Below are positions 45,058-53,786 of a stretch of 64,000 bases of DNA, piece after piece. The first letter of the stretch is position 1. Each line of letters begins with the position of its first letter. Made by a program: the position numbers and the translations under genes. This stretch comes from Niallia taxi (lineage in GTDB: Bacteria > Bacillota > Bacilli > Bacillales > Cytobacillaceae). The stretch lies in contig NZ_CP102589.1 in the NCBI RefSeq assembly GCF_032818155.1, positions 3,148,001 through 3,212,000 on the forward strand. Direction: 5' to 3'. Under the pieces are notes generated by a model, which was given only the letters and a program-made list of their open reading frames with translations, ran no database searches and was not told the origin of the DNA.

Positions 45058-46242
45058 TTAGTATGCTAAGCTGAACAAGCCTTTAATATGTGAAAGATAG
45101 CGGATGTTAGATGCTTCTTTCATCATAGATGCAGGCATGCCTTTAAGCGGAGTTGAGCTTCCGCCAACAATTGCAACACCGTCTTTACGACCAAGGCTTG
45201 CAAGTGTACCAGAGTTGATTGGGCTGAATCCTTCTAATGCTTTACCTTCAAGGTATGCAAAAAGGTTGTACCCGATTAACTCACCCATTTGCCATGCGAT
45301 TTGAGCAGTTGGAGGTGCTGGACGTCCATCTCCATCAGCTGGGAAGTATACTGCGCTGTCTCCAGCAACAAATACTTCAGGATGTGAAGTGGATTGTAGG
45401 AAGTCATTCACTGTTGCACGTCCGCGGTTTACTTCTAAACCAGAAACGCCAACTAGTGGGTTACCTTGAACTCCACCTGTCCATACAAATGTATTAGCAA
45501 CAATTTTTTGACCATCTTTCAAGTCAATTACATTGCCTGCTACATTTGTTACAGCAAGTCCAGTCAAGAACTTAACGCCGCGAGCTTCCAAGCTTTTAGT
45601 TGCTCTAGCAATCAAATCATCTGGAAGAACAGGAAGAATTTTTGGTCCTGCTTCAACTAAAGATAAGTTGATTTCTTTGTAGTCTACGCCGTATTTCTTT
45701 GTCATTGCAGGAAGAATGTCAGCTAGTTCACCAACTAGTTCAACACCAGTTAGACCGCCGCCGCCGATAAGGATTGTAGCATCTTCCGGTTTTTTCGTTT
45801 TAGCATATTCACTAATGCGAGCTTCAACATGTTTGTAGATGTTGTTTGCATCTTCAGCTGATTTAAGAACCATGCTGTTTTCTTCTAATCCTGGAATTCC
45901 GAAGTAAGCTGTTACGCTACCCAATGCAACAACAAGTGCATCGTAGCTCAACTTAGATCCATCACCAAGGATAACTTCTTTGTTGTCTACATTGAAAGTT
46001 TCAACTGTAGCAATCTTAATGTCTACATCAAGACCTTTAAGAAGTTTATCTAGAGGCATTGCTACAGCTTTTTCATGAACGTTTCCTGCTGCAAGGCGAT
46101 GTAATTCTGTAATAATTTGATGTGTTGGATATTTGTTAATAACCGTCACATTAGCTTGTGATTTAGTGTAATATTTACGAACATTTTGAGCAGCTAAAAG
46201 CCCGCCGTATCCTGCACCTAAAATAACTATGTTTTTTGACAT
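45058..46242 (-). CDS. ndh: Type II NADH dehydrogenase
   Basis: A 394-residue flavoprotein. FAD motif VILGAGYGGLLAA at residues 6-18; NADH motif TILIGGGGLTGVELVGELAD near 155; a C-terminal amphipathic helix for membrane attachment. It passes electrons from NADH to menaquinone without pumping protons. I use the ATG at 46242 with GGAGGATATACC ahead; a start ten codons earlier overlaps that ribosome site. It follows a DUF1641 gene by 39 bases, as ndh (yjlD) follows yjlC in B. subtilis, and a Rex operator lies upstream of the pair. Confidence 0.93.
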   Translation of the reverse strand: MSKNIVILGAGYGGLLAAQNVRKYYTKSQANVTVINKYPTHQIITELHRLAAGNVHEKAVAMPLDKLLKGLDVDIKIATVETFNVDNKEVILGDGSKLSYDALVVALGSVTAYFGIPGLEENSMVLKSAEDANNIYKHVEARISEYAKTKKPEDATILIGGGGLTGVELVGELADILPAMTKKYGVDYKEINLSLVEAGPKILPVLPDDLIARATKSLEARGVKFLTGLAVTNVAGNVIDLKDGQKIVANTFVWTGGVQGNPLVGVSGLEVNRGRATVNDFLQSTSHPEVFVAGDSAVYFPADGDGRPAPPTAQIAWQMGELIGYNLFAYLEGKALEGFSPINSGTLASLGRKDGVAIVGGSSTPLKGMPASMMKEASNIRYLSHIKGLFSLAY

Positions 46243-46281
46243 GGTATATCCTCCGTCCTTCGTTCTATTCAATTGTTGAAC

Positions 46282-46713
46282 TTATTTTTGTTGGTCACGC
46301 TCGTTCAAGATTTGAAGATAGCTTTGTGTAAAACGCAGCATTTTTTGAGCTTGAGGATCTTTTAGTAATTTAAGCAAACCGAATACACCGATTGTTTCAT
46401 TGCTTTGCTCTGCACGATCCTTCGCTTCGATTACAGCTGAAGCCATGCCTTTTGCTGAATGAACGACTGGTTCAAGCATTTCAGTTGTTGCATTGACCAT
46501 ATCACTCATGAAAACCTCATCTTTTGATAGACCTTGAACAAGATCATATGAGCTTGTCAATGTATTAACGACTTCTGTTAATTTTGGCAGCTGTTCGATT
46601 AAAGTAGTCAATGACTCTTGTACCTCAGGCTTTAAAAGCTGATCCAATAAGTCTTGGCTATTAGTAGATGTAGCTGTCAGTTCAGCACTTGTTTGTGTAG
46701 TTGTTTCTGACAT
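46282..46713 (-). CDS. yjlC: DUF1641 protein YjlC, partner gene of ndh
   Basis: A 143-residue soluble helical protein. The Thr/Ser-rich start is followed by LLDQLLKPEVQESLTTLIEQLPKL and GVFGLLKLLKDPQAQKMLRF, the DUF1641 hallmark. AAAGGAG precedes the ATG. Its function is not established, though it is regularly co-transcribed with ndh and Rex-regulated in Bacillus. It is the first gene of the unit. Confidence 0.9.
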   Translation of the reverse strand: MSETTTQTSAELTATSTNSQDLLDQLLKPEVQESLTTLIEQLPKLTEVVNTLTSSYDLVQGLSKDEVFMSDMVNATTEMLEPVVHSAKGMASAVIEAKDRAEQSNETIGVFGLLKLLKDPQAQKMLRFTQSYLQILNERDQQK

Positions 46714-46750
46714 AACTGATTCTCCTTTGCTATTGGCATTTTCCTAATGA

Positions 46751-46774
46751 TTTTTGGAATAATACTTCCAAAAA
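46751..46774. promoter_or_regulatory. Second palindrome in the yjlC leader
   Basis: TTTTTGGAA-TAATAC-TTCCAAAAA: perfect 9-base arms between the Rex box and the yjlC ribosome site. It may be a leader hairpin or a second operator; the identity is unknown. Confidence 0.45.
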
Positions 46775-46777
46775 CTA

Positions 46778-46795
46778 TTGTGCATTTTTGCACAA
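46778..46795. promoter_or_regulatory. Rex operator upstream of yjlC-ndh
   Basis: TTGTGCATTTTTGCACAA matches the Rex consensus TTGTGAAWWWWTTCACAA at 16 of 18 positions. The palindrome extends outward to AAACTATTGTGCA/TGCACAATAGTTT. It lies 65 bases before yjlC, so NADH/NAD ratio should set expression. Confidence 0.9.
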
Positions 46796-46799
46796 TAGT

Positions 46800-47180
46800 T
46801 TGTAGACTAATAATTAGTGCATTTTTTTTGGATACATTGATAATAAGGTATGTAGTTATACAAAACTAGTAAATAAACAACAACCCTTCATTAACTCCTT
46901 TAATATAATACCACTTTTTTATTAAAAATAAATGTGAACAGCACAAAATTTTAAAGATTTTTTTATCCAGAGTGATATTTGTCACAGTAAGTTTGACTAT
47001 TTTTATTATTGAAATGAATGGAAAAAATCTAATTAGTTTATCGTTTTGTATAATGCCCCCATAAAAAATCAAACATATTTACAAATTATTTGTGCATTAA
47101 TACTATTGTTAGCTTGTAATCAAAACACTATGCATCCAATCAATTGAAATTTGATATTAAATTATTCAAGGCATTTACAT
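46800..47180. other. AT-rich intergenic region between yjlC and the Dabb gene
   Basis: About 380 bases without a supported gene. It holds the minus-strand promoter of yjlC-ndh. A 68-codon frame at 46866-47072 has no ribosome site and low-complexity composition, so I do not call it. Confidence 0.55.
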
Positions 47181-47181
47181 G

Positions 47182-47208
47182 AAAAAAAACAGGTCATTAC
47201 GACCTGTC
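47182..47208 (-). terminator. Terminator of the Dabb-family gene
   Basis: Minus strand: ACAGGTC-GTAAT-GACCTGT followed by eight T residues. Confidence 0.9.
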
Positions 47209-47214
47209 GGGTTT

Positions 47215-47508
47215 TTATATTTCAATATCCACTACTATACTGTCCACTCTGCCGACTTCACGAATATATGATGCAACGGCTTGATGTTCAGGATTTGGAC
47301 CATATAATGAAAGTGCCTCTCTGTCTTCAAAACGGACCTTCAAGACAACCTGATAGTCTGTATTGCTTTGGGCAAAGTTCAACCCCGCCTGCAGGTCAAC
47401 AACTCCCATTATTTTATTTCTTAAAGCGCGAAATCTTTTGATTACTTCCTGCAGTTGTTCCTCTGTTGTAGTTTCACTAAATTTGACAAGGACGATATGA
47501 TCTATCAT
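47215..47508 (-). CDS. Dabb-family (stress-responsive A/B barrel) protein
   Basis: A 97-residue single-domain protein: MIDHIVLVKFSETTTEE at the start, a central YQVVLKVRFEDREALSLY, and the closing PEHQAVASYIREVGRVDSIVVDIEI, all typical of the Dabb fold. Members are dimeric and often act on or bind aromatic or polyketide-like ligands, but many are uncharacterised. The ATG at 47508 has AAAGAGG nine bases upstream; an in-frame start 13 codons earlier has no ribosome site. Confidence 0.87.
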   Translation of the reverse strand: MIDHIVLVKFSETTTEEQLQEVIKRFRALRNKIMGVVDLQAGLNFAQSNTDYQVVLKVRFEDREALSLYGPNPEHQAVASYIREVGRVDSIVVDIEI

Positions 47509-47755
47509 GCACGAACCTCTTTCTGACTTACTATTTATCGTTCTCATTTTAGCTGAATTTTATTAAACCAGCAAATTTTTCTGGAATTTTCTTTAAAGTT
47601 ATGTAAAAGGACTTATTTTTCCTAAGTCCTTGGTAGGAATAACATACCGGCATCTGTATTTTAATGGAAGCCTGCACTTTAAATATTTACATAAAACTTA
47701 CGCATACTATTTTTAAACAAAAAAACGAATTCATTTTATAAAAGAAGGAGTTACT

Positions 47756-49114
47756 ATGAGCAGCCAAGATAACAACAATCAGAAGAGTTCAAAAAAACAA
47801 GGTAAAATGAAGTGGTGGGAATTATCACTAGTCGGTGTTGGCTGTACTATCGGCACCGGATACTTTGTAGGTTCCAGCCTCGGGGTCATTGAAACAGGGC
47901 CAGCCATTGTACTATCTTTCTTGATAGCTGCAATCGGTACATATATTGTTTTTAATTTATTGGCCAAAATGACAGCAGAGGACCCACAGGAAGGTTCCTT
48001 TTGCTACTATGCCAATAAAGCCTTTGGTTCATGGGCCGGCTTTAGCTGTGGTTGGAATTATTGGGGTTCCAATATTCTCATTATGGGCAGTCAGCTTACT
48101 GCACTTTCTCTCCTTTCCCAGTTTTGGTTTCCAAACGTACCACTTTGGGTCTTTGCTTGTATTTATGCTGTCTTATCCATCTTTGTTGTCTTTTTAGGAA
48201 CGGACGGTTTTGATAAGGTTGAAAATTATTTAGCTGTCATTAAAACCGCAGCGATAATCATGTTTATCATTTTAGGAGCAGCAGCATTATTGGGCTGGAT
48301 ACATGGTGGTGATCACCCCATGCAAACTCCTAAGTCCTTTGATGCATTTTTCCCGAAAGGGTTTCAAGGATTTTGGACTTCCCTCATTTATGCATTTTAC
48401 GCATATGGAGGAATCGAAGTTATCGGCTTAATGGCAATGCAACTAAAAGATAAAAAAGATGCACCAAAAGCAGGCACGAATATGCTTATCATTTTGCTGA
48501 TTATTTATTGTCTTTCTTTAGCTATAGCTGTTTTACTTGTTCCATTAGATAAATTTAATGAAAAAGAGAGCCCTTTTGTAACAGCACTTGCTGGATATCC
48601 ACTCAGCTTTTTTCCCCATGTATTTAATGGAGCTATCATTATTGCAGGATTTTCAACAATGACTGCATCCTTATTTGGGGTGACTAACTTGCTTGTCACA
48701 TTAGCAAAGAGTAAAGACGCACCTGCTATTTTTGAAAAGAAGCTAGAGAAATTCCATAAGCTTCCACTACCGTCATTAATATTGGGAGCGGTTGGCCTGT
48801 TTGCTTCTGTTTTGGCAGCATTGCTTTTGCCAGGAAAAATATTCGAGTATATTACGACAGCGGCAGGAATTCTGCTGTTGTACAACTGGGCATTTATCCT
48901 TTTCTCCTCATTTAAAGTACTGAAGCCGTCTGGCTGGGATAAAACAAAAGCAATTATCGGTATTGCCCTTATCGTTGCTGCTGTCAGCGGGACAGTGATG
49001 GAAAAGGGAATCAGAATAGGCTTTTTTGTCAGCCTTGCTTGTGTCGCTCTTATTGGAATCGCTACATTTATTATGCACTTAAGGCAAAAAAAATCCGAAC
49101 CAGAAAGTGCTTAG
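47756..49114 (+). CDS. APC-family amino acid permease
   Basis: A 452-residue transporter with about twelve hydrophobic helices. The first helix carries GVGCTIGTGYFVGSSLG, the unwound Gly-rich substrate loop of the APC superfamily; EDPQEGSFCYYANKAFG follows helix two and GIEVIGLMAMQLKD lies in helix six. GAAGGAG supports the ATG. It is a single-gene unit. The substrate cannot be read from the sequence; it belongs with the amino acid permeases rather than with KimA-type proteins. Confidence 0.88.
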   Translation: MSSQDNNNQKSSKKQGKMKWWELSLVGVGCTIGTGYFVGSSLGVIETGPAIVLSFLIAAIGTYIVFNLLAKMTAEDPQEGSFCYYANKAFGSWAGFSCGWNYWGSNILIMGSQLTALSLLSQFWFPNVPLWVFACIYAVLSIFVVFLGTDGFDKVENYLAVIKTAAIIMFIILGAAALLGWIHGGDHPMQTPKSFDAFFPKGFQGFWTSLIYAFYAYGGIEVIGLMAMQLKDKKDAPKAGTNMLIILLIIYCLSLAIAVLLVPLDKFNEKESPFVTALAGYPLSFFPHVFNGAIIIAGFSTMTASLFGVTNLLVTLAKSKDAPAIFEKKLEKFHKLPLPSLILGAVGLFASVLAALLLPGKIFEYITTAAGILLLYNWAFILFSSFKVLKPSGWDKTKAIIGIALIVAAVSGTVMEKGIRIGFFVSLACVALIGIATFIMHLRQKKSEPESA

Positions 49115-49182
49115 CATAATGTTTTATCTAGAAATGTTATGACGTGACGTAACTTATGTGGATGAATAGACCTAATAAAAAG

Positions 49183-49225
49183 AAGCCAAGCTATTATGGG
49201 AAAAATACGCATAATGGCTTGGCTT
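49183..49225. terminator. Bidirectional terminator after the amino acid permease
   Basis: AAGCCAAGCTATTAT pairs along 15 positions with ATAATGGCTTGGCTT, A/T-rich on both flanks. Confidence 0.9.
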
Positions 49226-49252
49226 ATTATCATGTAAAATCTAATTTTCCTC

Positions 49253-49387
49253 TTACCCTGACTTACGTTTCTTATTTTGCAGTCCTGCCTTAATTTGTTT
49301 TTCTTCCGCCTCATTAATAATTCCGAGTGTTTTGCAAATATAAGAATACGCAATTATTTTCTTGTCAACTCGTCTGCCTCGATTCAC
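49253..49387 (-). CDS. Small basic protein of 44 residues, unknown function
   Basis: The frame from a GTG at 49387 gives MNRGRRVDKKIIAYSYICKT, then LGIINEAEEKQIKAGLQNKKRKSG. The start is supported by AAAGGGAG eight bases upstream, a much better site than those of longer in-frame starts (up to 70 codons). The protein is strongly basic at both ends with a helical middle. I recognise no family. It is followed by a strong terminator, which supports a real transcript. Confidence 0.55.
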   Translation of the reverse strand: MNRGRRVDKKIIAYSYICKTLGIINEAEEKQIKAGLQNKKRKSG

Positions 49388-49445
49388 ATAAACCACTCCC
49401 TTTCTATTATTAATATGCATCAAGTTAAAAAAGTTTCCTTCGCGC

Positions 49446-49476
49446 AAAAAACTAGTCATTCGCATAAAATGACTAG
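49446..49476 (-). terminator. Terminator of the SDR gene
   Basis: CTAGTCATT and AATGACTAG pair over seven bases and, on the minus strand, are followed by six T residues. Confidence 0.85.
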
Positions 49477-49487
49477 CAGCTTTAATA

Positions 49488-50372
49488 CTATTTTGATGGA
49501 TTTTTCACTAAATATTCAATTAGGCTTGGCATCCATTCATGGAGATTGGAAAAGTGAAACCCTAAGTTTTTTGCTTTGTCATTGCTCATTGCCCAAAACG
49601 ACTCAATGCCATAAGGCGATGCATTTTCATCGTTCTGCTCTATTGCCAATTGTGCTGATTTCCCTGCACTTTTTTCAATAAGCTCCAGCAGTTCTGATAA
49701 TGCAATGATGCCGTCAGCACATGCATTAACGGGTCCTTCTATTCCTTCAACACCCGCCCAAGCAATAAACTGTCCTGCTTCTTTTTCGTCAATAAACCCC
49801 ATGGCTGCATCAGGATTTGGAAAATATATTTCTTGTCCGCTTGTGACTTTGTCTGTATGAAACTTAAGCCTTTGCGTATAGTCATTAACCCCTACCACAA
49901 TCGGTATTCTTACTGCTGCTGTTTTAAAAGCTACCTTTTGAAAGAATACAGCTTCTGCCTGTCTTTTTCCTTCTTTATATGTAACATCCTTCGTTGGTTT
50001 TACCTCAATTGGATATATATATGGATTAAAATCTTCTTCTTTCAAAAGCTCGGATGATGAATCATATACAGACAAGGTGGATGTTAAGATATAATTGTCC
50101 GTTTTGTCGTTGAATACCTCAATCGCATCCAAGGCATCTTGAGCAGAATAACAAATTTGATCATAGATGGCATCCCATTTTGTGTCTTGGAACGCTTCTT
50201 TAAAGTTAGCTAAATCTGAGCGGTCAAAGGCAATTCGCTTAACTCTGTCGCCAAAGGAATCGGCCATTTTCCCTCTTGTTGCTACTGTTACGTCAATGCC
50301 ACGTTCTAATAATGACTCCACAAGATGTACTCCAAAAAACCTCGTACCACCAATAACAAGTGCGTTTTTCAA
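49488..50372 (-). CDS. NAD-dependent epimerase/dehydratase-like protein (extended SDR)
   Basis: A 294-residue protein with an N-terminal Rossmann motif, VIGGTRFFGVHLVESLL, and a YKEGKRQAE region where the catalytic Tyr-x3-Lys is replaced in spacing by Tyr and Lys (TYKEGKRQAE). Its length and C-terminal LHEWMPSLIEYL fit the small nucleoside-diphosphate-sugar-epimerase-like group of bacilli. The real substrate is not known. The start is TTG, supported by GGGGAGG. It is a single-gene unit with its own terminator. Confidence 0.85.
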   Translation of the reverse strand: MKNALVIGGTRFFGVHLVESLLERGIDVTVATRGKMADSFGDRVKRIAFDRSDLANFKEAFQDTKWDAIYDQICYSAQDALDAIEVFNDKTDNYILTSTLSVYDSSSELLKEEDFNPYIYPIEVKPTKDVTYKEGKRQAEAVFFQKVAFKTAAVRIPIVVGVNDYTQRLKFHTDKVTSGQEIYFPNPDAAMGFIDEKEAGQFIAWAGVEGIEGPVNACADGIIALSELLELIEKSAGKSAQLAIEQNDENASPYGIESFWAMSNDKAKNLGFHFSNLHEWMPSLIEYLVKNPSK

Positions 50373-50449
50373 TAGCTTTTCCTCCCCTTTATTTCATGTA
50401 TGTATTGCTGTTATATAAATTCTCTATATGTTTGGTGTATCCTTTTCTT

Positions 50450-50600
50450 ACGATAAAAAATGCTGAGACAAAACAAAATAACACTATCTAAACACGAATA
50501 ATAACAGTGGAGCTGGAAACAAAAAGAATATTGATTTTAAATAACTTCGTTTCATTGCGCTGCGTCCGCTAGAATTTCTATTATTGTAATGAAGCCGAAA
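50450..50600. repeat. Candidate dispersed intergenic element
   Basis: This stretch has no gene and includes unusual GC-rich text for an intergenic region (CATTGCGCTGCGTCCGCTAG) between AT-rich flanks, plus a TGCTGAGACAAAAC segment reminiscent of terminator-like repeats in bacilli. Only one copy is in the window, so the call rests on texture alone. Confidence 0.25.
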
Positions 50601-50606
50601 ACAAAA

Positions 50607-50652
50607 AAACTCGAACTATTAATCGACAAACGATAAAATAGTCCGAGTTTCT
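50607..50652 (-). terminator. Terminator of the NamA-type gene
   Basis: AACTCG-ACTATT and AATAGT-CGAGTT form a two-part stem ending within the last bases before the stop; T-run on the minus strand. Confidence 0.82.
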
Positions 50653-50655
50653 ACA

Positions 50656-51684
50656 TTACTTAGGAAATCCTGTTACGTATTGTTGTGGAACTGTTGTTTC
50701 TTTTTTCAGTTGTGCTGCTGCTTCTAATGCCCAGTATGGGTTTCTTAGCATGCCTCTTCCAACTGCAACAAGATCTGCGTCTTCGTTGCCGATAACAGAA
50801 TTGGCAAGTGCTGAATCATCCAGTCTGCCGACTGCGATGACTGGAATATTAAATGCTTGTTTATACGCTCTCGCAAACGGTACTTGGTATGCGTTATGTG
50901 TACCAGGTCTTCCTGCAGCTGCAATTGGCCCTTCTCCTCCTGCGCTAATATGGAAAATATCCACACCTGCATCTACATATGCTTTAGAGAACTCAATGCT
51001 TTCTTCTACTTCGTATCCGCCCTCTACATATTCCTTTGCAGAAATACGCAAAATTAGCGGCATGTCTTCAGGCATTACGCTTTTTGCTGCATTAATGACT
51101 TCAACGCCAAATTTCGTACGATCCTGACCATATTCGTCTTCTCGTTTATTTGTCAGCTTTGATTGGAATTGATGAATTAAGTATCCATGAGCACCGTGAA
51201 GCTCAATCGTATCTACGCCTGCCTTAACAGCTCGTTCAACTGCTGCCCTGAATTTTTCTACCATCGCGCTAACTTCCTCTGTTGATAAAGCTCTTGGTGT
51301 TTTAGAGTTTTCATCAAATGGAATAGCCGATGGAGCAACTGGAACTTCCGCGTCTTCTGCTTTGCGGCCTGCATGGGCGATTTGAATACCAACTTTTGCT
51401 CCGTGCTGATGACATGCATCTACAATACGTGCAAGTGGCGCAATTTGCTCATCTGACCACAAGCCTAAATCATTATCTGTTATTCTGCCATCTGGTTCTA
51501 CATCTGTCATTTCAATGATAATTAAGCTGGCACCACCGATAGCACGGCTTACATAATGAACATAATGCCAATCTGTCGCAATCCCATCCTTTTTCGTAAC
51601 AGAATATTGACACATTGGGGGCATAACAACCCTGTTCTTTAACTCGAGGCTCTTGTGAGAATATGGTGAAAATAAATGGTCCAT
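50656..51684 (-). CDS. namA: NADPH-dependent ene reductase, NamA/YqjM type
   Basis: A 342-residue old-yellow-enzyme homologue. It shows LKNRVVMPPMCQYSV with the Cys that tunes flavin potential in the YqjM class, RAIGGASLIIIEMTDVEPDGRI, HAGRKAE, and the substrate-binding His pair in ELHGAHGYLIHQF. These enzymes reduce activated C=C bonds using FMN and NADPH and respond to oxidative or electrophile stress. The ATG at 51684 has GAAGGAA upstream; a start 13 codons earlier is not supported. Confidence 0.92.
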   Translation of the reverse strand: MDHLFSPYSHKSLELKNRVVMPPMCQYSVTKKDGIATDWHYVHYVSRAIGGASLIIIEMTDVEPDGRITDNDLGLWSDEQIAPLARIVDACHQHGAKVGIQIAHAGRKAEDAEVPVAPSAIPFDENSKTPRALSTEEVSAMVEKFRAAVERAVKAGVDTIELHGAHGYLIHQFQSKLTNKREDEYGQDRTKFGVEVINAAKSVMPEDMPLILRISAKEYVEGGYEVEESIEFSKAYVDAGVDIFHISAGGEGPIAAAGRPGTHNAYQVPFARAYKQAFNIPVIAVGRLDDSALANSVIGNEDADLVAVGRGMLRNPYWALEAAAQLKKETTVPQQYVTGFPK

Positions 51685-51844
51685 TGTAAAATTCCTTCTT
51701 TCTTTTTTGAAATGCATGCTCATGCATATAAATTATCATTCCTACAATGTATGGTCAAATAATTCAACTTAATAAATAGGAAATAGGTTATTCTGACAAA
51801 TTACGGACACAATACCGAGTTAATGTACCATCAAGCCTTCCCTA

Positions 51845-52303
51845 CTATTCCACTTCAATGGCAAAGGCATAATAAGCATCACCAAGTGAAGTATCTTTTT
51901 CCTTTTTGTCCATCCACCAACAACTGTAAGCATAATAATAAATACCTTTGTCTGCAGGTGCCTTTATTTCATTATTTATAATAGGAACTTCTATTTCCTT
52001 ATTATTCTGTTCAACTTGAGCTAAACTTACTACGGAGGGCTTTAACTCCAGTTTGAATTGGATAGTCTCATTAGGTTTGACACTAATTGGTGGTTCATTC
52101 TCAAGGAGGTCCAGCACTCCCGATACATCTGAGCAAATCCCATTTCCATTATCTGTCCAGCAATAGCTTCCCAGCTTTGTTTCATACTCGATTCCATCTA
52201 TAACTATATAGAATGGTGGTGGTTTATCTCCAACGAGTAGATTGGAACAGCCGGTCAGCAATAAAAACAAAGAAAGAAGCAGTAATCTACTATGCTTTAA
52301 CAT
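51845..52303 (-). CDS. Small lipoprotein of unknown function
   Basis: About 152 residues with a signal peptide and lipobox LLLTGCSN, then an extracellular beta-rich domain containing YCWTDNGNGICSD (a possible disulfide) and YYYAYSCWWMD near the end. I recognise no family. The start is uncertain: this ATG has GGGGG about eleven bases upstream and an in-frame ATG six codons earlier has no ribosome site. I see no terminator downstream. It sits between the NamA-type gene and a MarR gene without an obvious link. Confidence 0.7.
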   Translation of the reverse strand: MLKHSRLLLLSLFLLLTGCSNLLVGDKPPPFYIVIDGIEYETKLGSYCWTDNGNGICSDVSGVLDLLENEPPISVKPNETIQFKLELKPSVVSLAQVEQNNKEIEVPIINNEIKAPADKGIYYYAYSCWWMDKKEKDTSLGDAYYAFAIEVE

Positions 52304-52385
52304 CACCCTAAAAACCCCCATTCATGTCATTACCATCAACTATATGGCGAAGTTCCCCTTGAAAAAGTTACATAATTTTGGAAAT

Positions 52386-52434
52386 AAAAAAAGAATAAAA
52401 GCTGACTTAAAGTTCGTCAGCTCTTATTCTTTTC
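52386..52434 (-). terminator. Terminator of the MarR-family gene
   Basis: AAGAATAA-AGCTGAC and GTCAGCT-TTATTCTT form a 15-base-pair stem with one bulge; the right arm overlaps the end of the coding region. Confidence 0.85.
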
Positions 52435-52864
52435 CAAACATCATTTGTAAAATGGTGTGAAGGTCATTATTTGTTTCTTTCTGTTCCAGAAGGTCTGCTA
52501 GCGTCGTCGAAAAGGTTTCGTTTGATAGCTTTAGCTTCTCTTCCCCATATTCTGTCAACGAGGTATAAATACCTCTTCGGTCATCTGTGCAAATATGCCT
52601 TTTCAATACACCACAGTTCTTAGCCTCAAGCCTTGTCACAAGTCTTGATAATGCACTCTGACTCAAGCCCACCATTTCCTGCAGCTGCTGAAGCCGCAGC
52701 TTTTTCTCAGGCGCTTTAGACAAAAATAGTAGCACATAAAACTCTCTTAACGAAAGCTGATGTCGATTCTGCAGAACATGCTCTAACTCATTGGCAATCC
52801 TCGCCTGCAAGCCCGATAAAGACAGCCAGCTCTCGATATACGGATCTGCCGGTTTTTCATTCAT
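52424..52864 (-). CDS. MarR-family transcriptional regulator
   Basis: A 146-residue winged-helix regulator. Recognition helix region LQQLQEMVGLSQSALSRLVTRLEAK at about residues 55-80, wing CTDDRRGIYTSLTEYG near 95. A Cys pair (CGVLKRHICTDD) in and next to the wing could be redox-sensitive, as in OhrR- or MhqR-like members, but this is inference. Of two adjacent ATGs I choose the second, seven bases after AGGTGG. Possible targets are the lipoprotein or gdh neighbours; none is shown by the sequence. Confidence 0.85.
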   Translation of the reverse strand: MNEKPADPYIESWLSLSGLQARIANELEHVLQNRHQLSLREFYVLLFLSKAPEKKLRLQQLQEMVGLSQSALSRLVTRLEAKNCGVLKRHICTDDRRGIYTSLTEYGEEKLKLSNETFSTTLADLLEQKETNNDLHTILQMMFGKE

Positions 52865-52985
52865 CATATCTCCACCTATATCTTGATAAACCCGATTTCT
52901 TCCTATTGAATATTATCCTATTCTACCAACAAGAAGAATTGTGAGTCAATCAGGAGAGGTTAAATATATACTTGGGGATACGGCA

Positions 52986-53786
<801 letters not shown>

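Noticed and set aside
46866..47072. A 68-codon minus-strand frame with Ile/Lys/Phe-rich sequence.
   Set aside because: No ribosome site, composition expected from AT-rich DNA, and it lies in the likely promoter region of yjlC.
49111..49353. An 80-codon minus-strand frame overlapping the small basic gene.
   Set aside because: It crosses a strong terminator hairpin and lacks a ribosome site; the other frame has one.
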